A DNA stretch of 5,343 bases, from contig JAUYFR010000022.1 in NCBI GenBank assembly GCA_030690855.1, positions 1 through 5,343 of the forward strand, read 5' to 3'. The notes beneath the pieces were generated by a model. That model saw only the letters and a list, made by a program, of their open reading frames with translations. It ran no database searches and was not told the origin of the DNA. Position 1 is the first letter of the stretch. Each line of letters starts with the position of its first letter. The DNA is from Gallionellaceae bacterium. GTDB lineage: Bacteria; Pseudomonadota; Gammaproteobacteria; Burkholderiales; Gallionellaceae. The position numbers and the translations under genes are program-made. This document shows, in pieces, positions 1 through 5,343 of this stretch.

Positions 1-22
1 TACCAGAAAGCGCGGTGTAGTC

Positions 23-1378
23 ATGTCGAATAAATTAGCACATGAAGTTAAAATTTTGACGGTGGAGGATGATCCGGGTGATTACGGCTTAATTCGAGTT
101 TATCTGCGCCAATCGGGTTACGGTTTAGATTTGGATAACGATACCGTGACTTGGGAAACCAGCTTGGCTGAGGTCGAAAAATACGCCGAATGTTTTTCGC
201 CGGACATCATTTTGCTGGATTTAAGCCTGCCGGATTCATCAGGTATTGAAACAGTCAAGGCGGTGCGCAAACTTCTGCCGGGTGTACCGATCATTGTGCT
301 GTCGGGCAATGACGATAAATGGCTTGCGATTGCTGCTTTGGAAAATGGTGCGCAAGACTATTTGGTTAAAGGGCATTACGAACATGACGCGATGGGCAGG
401 GCAATTAGTCATGCCTTAGTGCGTGGCAAGTTAGAGGCGCGTTTACGCCTGTTTGAAGTCGCACTTAATTCGGCTGCTAACGCCATTGTGATTACCGATA
501 AAGATAACCACGTCGAATGGGCTAACCCAGCGTTTACTGAGCTCACGGGTTATCCCTTGGATGAGGCGATAGGTCATAAGCCAAGCGAACTGGTTAAGTC
601 TGGCAAGCAAAGTCAGGCTTTTTATCAAGATCTTTGGGACACCATTTTGTCTGGAAATCAATGGCAAGGTGAGTTGATTAACAAGCGTAAAGATGGGACT
701 TTTTATCATGAGGAGTTATCGATTGCGCCGGTGCTTAATCAGCGTAGTGAGATCGTTAATTATGTGGCGATCAAGCAGGATGTGTCTGAGCGCAAAAAGG
801 TGGAAGAAGAAGTGCGCCTCTTGGCATTTTATGACCCGCTCACGCAACTGCCGAACCGACGTTTGCTGAATGACCGATTGGCTCAGCTCATGGTGGCGAG
901 CAAACGTAGCGGACTTTATGGTGCGTTAATGTTTCTTGATCTGGATAATTTTAAACCGCTGAACGATGTGCACGGCCATGTGATTGGAGATTTACTACTG
1001 ATTGAAGCCGCTGCGCGATTGAAAAATTGCGTGCGAGAAATTGACACCGTAGCCCGCTTTGGCGGTGATGAATTTGTGGTGATGCTAAGTGACTTGGACC
1101 AAGATAAATCATTGTCAATTGCACAAGCTAACATAGTGGCAGATAAAATTTTAAGTGCGTTATCGCAGCCGTATTTGCTGACAGTTCAAAAAGAAGGTCT
1201 ACCAGATACGATCGTCGAGCATCGTTGTACAGCAAGCATTGGCGTGACTTTATTCATCGGTCATGACGCCACGCAAGATGAAGTGTTGAAATGGGCGGAT
1301 ATGGCGATGTATCAAGCAAAAGAGGCGGGACGTAATCGCGTTTTGTTTTATGGCGAAAACGAAGTAGTTGGGCTTTAG
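23..1378 (+). CDS. Response regulator diguanylate cyclase (REC-PAS-GGDEF)
   Basis: This 451-residue cytoplasmic protein is predicted to make cyclic di-GMP from two GTP, controlled by phosphorylation. Residues about 9-130 form a receiver domain: acidic pocket E15-D16-D17, phospho-acceptor D66 (in LLDLSLPD), S94 and K116 are all present. Residues about 144-260 form a PAS domain (AIVITD start, WANPAFTELTGY, ending QDVSERK), possibly a small-molecule or redox sensor. Residues about 267-445 form a GGDEF domain with YDPLTQLPNRR, metal-binding D306, N314, an exact GGDEF signature at 347-351, and R338-x-x-D341 five residues before it, which is the product-inhibition I-site. There is no EAL domain, membrane segment or DNA-binding domain. 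The start fits because the receiver begins at residue 9, but the frame stays open to the left edge and the Shine-Dalgarno is weak (GAAAG at 6-10). A partner histidine kinase is not visible. The family call is firm; the signal is unknown. Confidence 0.95.
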   Translation: MSNKLAHEVKILTVEDDPGDYGLIRVYLRQSGYGLDLDNDTVTWETSLAEVEKYAECFSPDIILLDLSLPDSSGIETVKAVRKLLPGVPIIVLSGNDDKWLAIAALENGAQDYLVKGHYEHDAMGRAISHALVRGKLEARLRLFEVALNSAANAIVITDKDNHVEWANPAFTELTGYPLDEAIGHKPSELVKSGKQSQAFYQDLWDTILSGNQWQGELINKRKDGTFYHEELSIAPVLNQRSEIVNYVAIKQDVSERKKVEEEVRLLAFYDPLTQLPNRRLLNDRLAQLMVASKRSGLYGALMFLDLDNFKPLNDVHGHVIGDLLLIEAAARLKNCVREIDTVARFGGDEFVVMLSDLDQDKSLSIAQANIVADKILSALSQPYLLTVQKEGLPDTIVEHRCTASIGVTLFIGHDATQDEVLKWADMAMYQAKEAGRNRVLFYGENEVVGL

Positions 1379-1385
1379 CGGTTTT

Positions 1386-1438
1386 TGTAGGTTGGGCTTC
1401 AGCCCAACAGCATGCGTCGGGTTAAAACCCGACCTACA
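1386..1438. repeat. REP-like paired-hairpin palindromic element
   Basis: Three nested inverted repeats are visible. The outer arms TGTAGGT (1386-1392) and ACCTACA (1432-1438) are perfectly complementary. Inside them, GTTGGGC (1391-1397) pairs with GCCCAAC (1402-1408) around TTCA, and GTCGGGTT (1416-1423) pairs with AACCCGAC (1426-1433) around AA. The two hairpins are joined by a linker containing GCATGC (1410-1415). The element lies eight bases after the stop of the GGDEF gene and 44 bases beyond the stop of the convergent protease gene. This resembles the dispersed GTAGGT...ACCTAC palindromes found between genes in many beta- and gammaproteobacteria. A transcript of either strand could fold, so it may protect 3' ends or slow polymerase. 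Neither side has the T-run of a classical intrinsic terminator. No second copy is in the window, so its repetitive nature is inferred from the structure. Confidence 0.75.
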
Positions 1439-1482
1439 GCGTAAAAAGATGTAACGCCATGATTATATTGTGTATTTTGTTT

Positions 1483-3900
1483 TTACCGTAACGATTTTCG
1501 CTCTGTTTTCTGCCCTGACGTTTGGCAGGCATGACGATAACTAACCAGCGTTTTTTGCGCCAGTCCTAACACGCTATCGTAGGCATATTTTCCTGTCGTA
1601 TCTTGCTCTCCTGCTTCAACGCCCGTCATCAACTCAATCCCTTCACTAACTTTTTCTGCGGTGTAAACATGAAACAAACCTTGCGCCACGGCGTCGATTA
1701 CTTTTTGATCGAGCATCAAGTGGCGACGGTTGCGATGCGGGATCAGCACGCCTTGTGTGCCATCTAAGCCAGCGGTTTCACACACTTTGAAGTGCCCTTC
1801 AATTTTTTCGTTTAACCCGCCGATGGGTAATATTTCGCCGTGTTGATTGAGCGCGCCAGTAACGGCGATGCCTTGCTTGAGTGGCAAACCAGAAAGAGAA
1901 GAGAGCAACACATACAGCTCCGCGCACGAAGCGGAGTCACCTTCAACGCCGCTGTATTCTTGTTCAAATACTATCGAAGCATTGAGTGCCAGCGGCGCGA
2001 TATGCGAGAACAGTGCCGAGAGGTGATTGTGCAAAATCAGCACACCTTTATCGTGAATCGGGCCGGACATTTCCACTTCCCGCGCAATATTCACCAAGCC
2101 GTCGTCACCCGCAAAAGTACGTGCAGAAAGTCGCCCCGGAAAACCAAATCGGTAATCACCGAGATCGACCACGCTGAGTGCATTGATCTGGCCGACTTCT
2201 TCACCTTCAACAGAAATAATTAAATCGCCTTCGGCGATGGCTTCCTGTAAGCGTTGGTCAGGGTAGTCGTGGCGCAGATTGCGTGCTTCAAGCGCGGCGA
2301 CAACATCTTCCGTGCCAACAATTTGCGCACTGCGAGCGCGACACAGGGCGGCACTTTCCATCACTAGCGCTTCGCTGTGCGCGAAAACCGCGCTTTGGCG
2401 TGATTGATCATCGACTTCGCGGTGTCCTTCTTCTAATAAACGCGCGACGGCAGCGGCAGAGAAGTGTGGCAAACCTAAACGACGGCAAGTATGGGCAACG
2501 AAGATTGCTGCATTGTGGCGGGTTTCGGCGTTGGCGATAAAGCTCTCGGCGAAGTCCACTTTGACGCGAAAGCTGCGTGCGAACTCGGGATCACCTTCTT
2601 GTAACTCGTAAAACTGCTCGCGTGAACCGACGAGAATAATTTTGACTGCAACATCGACTGCTTCAGGTTCGAGTGACACGGCCGCGATGGATGAGAAAGT
2701 GGTGCCGGGTTCTTCAATCTGCAAGCGACTACTGCGCAAGAAGCGACGCAATTTTTCCCACACCAGCGGATCGGCAAATAGATCGCGCAAGTGCAACATC
2801 AAAAAACCACCGTGCGCTTTGAGTAAACTTCCCGCGCGGATGCGGCTGAAATCAGTCACCAATACATCGTTTTCAGATTGATATTCGATATTGCCAAATA
2901 GTGAGCGGAACAGTGGGTTGTCTTCCACGATCACCGGCGCGCCGGTGAGCTCGGAATTGTCCACAATCAAATTAACGCGGTAACGCGACAAAACGGTGTT
3001 GAGAGCTTCCAGCCGCAGATCGTCTTCGCTATCTGAAATCTTAAATAATTCAATATGTTCCAGCACGTCATGGGCGACATGCTCAAGATAGGCGTTGAGC
3101 TTGGTGGTGTCTTTGATTTGTTTCTTGAGGCCAGCACGGATGGCTTGTAATTCGTGGTCGAGTAGCGGCTTCACCACTTGGCGGCGCAGCGAAGCGAGCG
3201 CCTCATTCATCAGCCGTTCCATCGGTCGAGTTTTGTCGAAGTAGCGAGTGATCTCGGTGCGCAACTCTTGTTCGGCCTGCTCGATTTCAGCGCGGCGCTC
3301 TTTAGGTAATATGACCACATCATCTTCAGTCAGCGAATGGCCTTTTTCGTTTAAAAGAGTGAAGACGAGTCGTGTGCCATCGCGGCGTAGCGTGAAATTA
3401 CGTGCCTCGCTAAACGCTTCCAGTTCCGCGTAATTTTTAGCCTCTTCAATCTTGTAGGTTTTTTCAATGCGCTCACTTTCCGCTTTAAAGTCTTGGCTAT
3501 CCAAACGCAAAGGAATTTCGGTTTGCAGTGATTTGCACATGGTGGACATCAGCTCACGCAGTTGCTTACCTTGCCCTGCAGGTAGGCGTAAGGCCTGTGG
3601 TTTTTCAGGTGCGCTGAAGTTATGCAAATAGCAAAGATCAGGCGGCACCATGCGCGTGGCGGCGCTGGCTTGCATGGCTTGCTTGAGTAGTGAGCTACGA
3701 CCGGTGCCGATTTCGCCTAAGACGAATAAGTTGTAATCGGGTTGATCCATGCTAAGGCCAAAGTGAGCTGCTTTTTCGGCGCGATCTTGGCCGATCCACG
3801 GTAACGCACAGTCAACGAGTTCAGCGGTGTCTCTAAAGCCGAGAGACTCTGGCGAGATGGTGAGACGCAGTTCAGCGGGGTCAAGTTTTCTAATCGGCAT
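1483..3900 (-). CDS. Lon-related ATP-dependent protease (AAA_32 / peptidase S16)
   Basis: This 805-residue protein belongs to the Lon-related proteases distinct from classical Lon (no N-terminal Lon substrate domain), presumably a cytoplasmic protein-quality-control enzyme. Residues about 1-130 start the ATPase domain with a P-loop-like GEIGTGRSS at 62-70. Residues about 150-330 are a charged, helical, coiled-coil-like insertion typical of the family. The ATPase core resumes with GGFLMLHLRDLF (364-375) and a GSREQFYELQEGDPEF stretch. The C-terminal S16 domain (about 560-760) has catalytic S656 in GDSAS and K699 in GGLNEKIEG, 43 residues apart as in Lon. The P-loop lysine is Arg68 and the usual acidic Walker B position is His370, so nucleotide handling may be unusual. 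I prefer the start at 3900 (MPIRKLDP) because it matches family N-termini. The frame also has an ATG at 4014 that would add 38 residues with no family resemblance. Neither start has a clear Shine-Dalgarno. The gene is convergent with the diguanylate cyclase. Confidence 0.93.
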   Translation of the reverse strand: MPIRKLDPAELRLTISPESLGFRDTAELVDCALPWIGQDRAEKAAHFGLSMDQPDYNLFVLGEIGTGRSSLLKQAMQASAATRMVPPDLCYLHNFSAPEKPQALRLPAGQGKQLRELMSTMCKSLQTEIPLRLDSQDFKAESERIEKTYKIEEAKNYAELEAFSEARNFTLRRDGTRLVFTLLNEKGHSLTEDDVVILPKERRAEIEQAEQELRTEITRYFDKTRPMERLMNEALASLRRQVVKPLLDHELQAIRAGLKKQIKDTTKLNAYLEHVAHDVLEHIELFKISDSEDDLRLEALNTVLSRYRVNLIVDNSELTGAPVIVEDNPLFRSLFGNIEYQSENDVLVTDFSRIRAGSLLKAHGGFLMLHLRDLFADPLVWEKLRRFLRSSRLQIEEPGTTFSSIAAVSLEPEAVDVAVKIILVGSREQFYELQEGDPEFARSFRVKVDFAESFIANAETRHNAAIFVAHTCRRLGLPHFSAAAVARLLEEGHREVDDQSRQSAVFAHSEALVMESAALCRARSAQIVGTEDVVAALEARNLRHDYPDQRLQEAIAEGDLIISVEGEEVGQINALSVVDLGDYRFGFPGRLSARTFAGDDGLVNIAREVEMSGPIHDKGVLILHNHLSALFSHIAPLALNASIVFEQEYSGVEGDSASCAELYVLLSSLSGLPLKQGIAVTGALNQHGEILPIGGLNEKIEGHFKVCETAGLDGTQGVLIPHRNRRHLMLDQKVIDAVAQGLFHVYTAEKVSEGIELMTGVEAGEQDTTGKYAYDSVLGLAQKTLVSYRHACQTSGQKTERKSLR

Positions 3901-4146
3901 AATTGTTTTTATTGCAGCTAGAGGAGGACATTTTTGTAACTCATTATGGCATTGAGTGCCGGATTGTTCCACGCTTGCAGTAGTTTTTATGTGCTCGCTT
4001 TGGCACCACCCCATGCGATTGACTAATCTGAGCTATGCACCACGGAAACAGGCATCGGTAATCAATATTGGTATGAAACTAGGCGGTAGCATTGCGGTGA
4101 GTTGAGAAAGAAACGCCTGATGCACGGTCGGTGCATCTGATCGGGC
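3901..4146. other. Noncoding stretch between divergent genes
   Basis: This stretch separates the minus-strand protease from the plus-strand metallopeptidase remnant, so it should contain the protease promoter. I see no promoter I would defend: a CATAAT hexamer on the minus strand (+ strand 3942-3947) lacks a good -35 partner. A GAGGAGG run at 3921-3927 is on the plus strand, the wrong strand to serve the protease. A 7-base inverted repeat lies at 4119-4137. Bases about 4102-4146 may be decayed upstream coding sequence of the metallopeptidase: in its frame one reads ELRKKRLMHGRCI, a stop, then SGKV, which loosely resembles the family just before its conserved KVAFDSK-like segment. The minus-strand reading frame also stays open from 3900 to 4014, but I do not think it is translated. 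Confidence 0.5.
4119..4137. repeat. Short perfect inverted repeat
   Basis: GATGCAC (4119-4125) and GTGCATC (4131-4137) are exact inverted repeats around a five-base centre, GGTCG. As DNA this could be a dyad binding site; as RNA it would be a small hairpin. It lies about 220 bases upstream of the protease start, just before the conserved part of the metallopeptidase remnant. It has no T-run, so it is not an intrinsic terminator. A repeat this short can arise by chance, and no function is claimed. Confidence 0.4.
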
Positions 4147-4490
4147 AAGGTGGCGTTCGACAGCAAACTACATGTCATCCAAAACGCGCTGGGTATGCAC
4201 ACCGGTATCTCGCGAGTGCAGGGCGCCAAACTTAAGCGCAAGCGCGAAATTCACGTCGCGGTTGTGTTCAAGGGTATGCAGTCGGAATTTTTGCACACGA
4301 TCGTGGTGCATGAACTGGCGCACTTCAAGGAGCGTGATCACAACAGAGCCTTTTATAACTATGTCTGCATATGCTGCATGACTACCACCAGCTCGAATTT
4401 GATCTGAGCGCATATCTCACCTATCTTAATGCGCAGGGTTCGCCATTGTGGTTGACTGCCAAAGTCGAGGCTGTCACGCTTGCAACATGA
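4147..4490 (+). pseudogene. YgjP-like (DUF45) zinc metallopeptidase remnant, truncated and frameshifted
   Basis: The frame from 4147 reads KVAFDSKLHVIQ, then LGMHTGISRVQGAKL, KREIHVA and the zinc-binding HELAH (4309-4323), followed by ERDHNRAFY, with a likely third ligand histidine at 4339-4341. This is the C-terminal core of the M48-like/YgjP-type family, whose members usually have about 160-170 residues. After AFY (ending 4356) this frame turns into unrelated sequence and stops at 4405-4407. The family pattern resumes one frame over from 4359 as LCLHMLHDYHQLEFDL, ending in AYLTYLNAQG and a stop at 4488-4490. Exactly one base is missing from the codon at 4357-4358. About the first half of the family length is absent, and an in-frame stop (4138-4140) lies just upstream. 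With two lesions, a pseudogene is much likelier than a working gene. A sequencing error could explain the frameshift but not the missing N-terminus. It lies 50 bases before the AraC-type gene on the same strand. Confidence 0.85.
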
Positions 4491-4540
4491 CAAAAAAATT
4501 ACCCGACAACAGAGATATTTTTCGCTACAGTATTTGAGTC

Positions 4541-5343
4541 ATGCCTGCACATATCGACAACCAATCCGTTCTGTTCATCCGCCAGTTTATCGTTGCACTC
4601 GAACAATCCAGCCTGGCCGCCAGCGCCACCGTCGCGCTGCATCGCTACCGACTACATGCTGTGGCTTGCGATCTACCGTTGCTGATGATTCCTTTGTCGG
4701 GTATGAAGCGATTCCATGCGATGGGTGGGACATGGGAATGCGCTACGGGACAATTCCTGATGACGCATTTCGCCATGCAGGCCGATATCGAGAATATCCC
4801 CGACGGAGCCGTGCCGTATCGCGCGTGGGCAATCCCGTTTCCTTGGGAGGTGGTGAGCATGGCGCGCGGCCTGCTGCATGGGGCGATGCTGGCGCAGGGC
4901 GATGCGGTGAGCGTGGGCGAGTTGCCAGCGGTGATGGAAGCGCTGCTGGCCTACATCGCGGATGCGGATACGATGGATACGGCATTGCGCAACTACCGTC
5001 TGCTCGGCATCCTGCTCGCGCTGTTTCGCGCCGGGCATAATCGCTTCCTCTCGGCGCACGACCCGAGTCTGTCTGCGCGCATCCGGCTGGCGGTGTCTGC
5101 CGCTCCCGCGCGCGAATGGACTTCCGCGCATTTCGAGGAAGAGTTTTGTATCAGTGGCGCAACCTTGCGCAGACGTCTCGTGGCGGAAGCCACTTCGTTG
5201 CGCGCCTTGATTCAGGAAGCGCGACTGCATTCTGCATTGGTGCAATTGCAGGTCACGCGCAAACCGGTGAAGGCGGTGGCGCTGGATCACGGCTACCGTT
5301 CCATTCCCAGTTTTCGCCGCAACTTTGCCGAGCGCTTCGGCAT
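4541..5343 (+). CDS. AraC-family transcription regulator, 3' end cut by window edge
   Basis: An open frame starts at ATG 4541 and stays open to the last base: 267 complete codons plus two bases. The C-terminal part is an AraC/XylS DNA-binding domain. The first helix-turn-helix is about residues 193-216 (WTSAHFEEEFCISGATLRRR). A linker helix (LRALIQEARLHSALVQLQ) follows, then a second helix-turn-helix at about 243-267 ending in the family signature SFRRNFAERFG. Residues about 1-180 are a variable N-terminal region with a cupin-like look (LLMIPLSG, then GQFLM) that probably binds a ligand or mediates dimerisation; I cannot name the ligand. A stop at 4535-4537 in the same frame makes 4541 the first possible ATG. 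The Shine-Dalgarno is weak (TTGAG just upstream). The domain is almost complete, so only a short tail should lie beyond the window. Codons favour G or C at the third position far more than in the left-hand genes. Regulated genes are unknown. Confidence 0.9.
   Translation, partial: MPAHIDNQSVLFIRQFIVALEQSSLAASATVALHRYRLHAVACDLPLLMIPLSGMKRFHAMGGTWECATGQFLMTHFAMQADIENIPDGAVPYRAWAIPFPWEVVSMARGLLHGAMLAQGDAVSVGELPAVMEALLAYIADADTMDTALRNYRLLGILLALFRAGHNRFLSAHDPSLSARIRLAVSAAPAREWTSAHFEEEFCISGATLRRRLVAEATSLRALIQEARLHSALVQLQVTRKPVKAVALDHGYRSIPSFRRNFAERFG

Noticed and set aside
3..20. Tail of an upstream gene ending PESAV and TAG
   Set aside because: Only five codons are visible and another frame is also open, so no gene can be called from this.
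1386..1438. Palindromic element as a classical bidirectional intrinsic terminator
   Set aside because: No T-run follows the hairpins on either strand; a role at transcript ends is possible but the standard terminator pattern is absent.
1840..2223. A 127-codon plus-strand frame inside the protease gene
   Set aside because: It lies opposite the catalytic S16 domain, whose conserved residues are plainly on the minus strand; it shows no family features of its own.
3946..4026. Small plus-strand frame (ATG 3946 to TAA, 26 codons) downstream of a GAGGAGG run at 3921-3927
   Set aside because: The purine run ends 18 bases before the ATG, too far for normal initiation. The peptide has no recognisable feature and the frame is short enough to be chance.
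4487..4519. Possible promoter before the AraC-type gene (ATGACA, then GATATT)
   Set aside because: The spacing is 21 bases and the -10 match is poor, so it is not supportable as a sigma-70 promoter.
4480..5040. A 186-codon plus-strand frame overlapping the AraC-type gene
   Set aside because: It is Arg/Pro-rich, resembles no known family and lies in a different frame from the clear AraC-type protein, so it is a shadow of a G+C-rich gene.
4673..5290. A 205-codon minus-strand frame opposite the AraC-type gene
   Set aside because: Its composition is rich in Arg, His and Gln with no domain, which is what an antisense frame of a G+C-rich gene gives.

Overview
The window looks like chromosomal DNA of a member of the Pseudomonadota, most likely a beta- or gammaproteobacterium. 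The evidence is a GGDEF response regulator, the long Lon-related protease of the AAA_32/S16 type, a YgjP-like metallopeptidase closest in my memory to pseudomonad proteins, an AraC-type regulator, and a paired-hairpin intergenic repeat of a style common in these groups. The genus cannot be named from the sequence.

Layout, left to right. (1) 23-1378, plus strand: a complete three-domain signalling protein, REC-PAS-GGDEF, predicted to make cyclic di-GMP under phosphorelay control. (2) 1379-1482: the gap between two convergent genes. It is dominated by a 53-base palindromic element (1386-1438) made of two hairpins inside an outer stem. (3) 1483-3900, minus strand: a complete Lon-related protease. 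The Ser-Lys catalytic dyad is intact, but the ATPase nucleotide-binding motifs are atypical. (4) 3901 to about 4146: a noncoding stretch between divergent genes. It must carry the protease promoter and may hold decayed coding sequence. (5) 4147-4490, plus strand: the C-terminal half of a zinc metallopeptidase (DUF45, YgjP-like). It has lost its N-terminal half and carries a one-base deletion at 4357-4358, so it is most likely a pseudogene. (6) 4541-5343, plus strand: an AraC-family transcription regulator that runs off the right edge, with 267 residues visible and both helix-turn-helix motifs present.

The genes do not form one evident pathway. The c-di-GMP enzyme and the protease are convergent and separated by the hairpin element. 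The protease and the metallopeptidase remnant are divergent. The right end (from about 4150, most strongly after 4740) is visibly richer in G+C than the left. Together with the decayed gene, this suggests that 3900-4540 is a junction where chromosomal content has been remodelled. I found no CRISPR array, tRNA, rRNA, insertion sequence or phage gene, and no convincing new multi-gene system.
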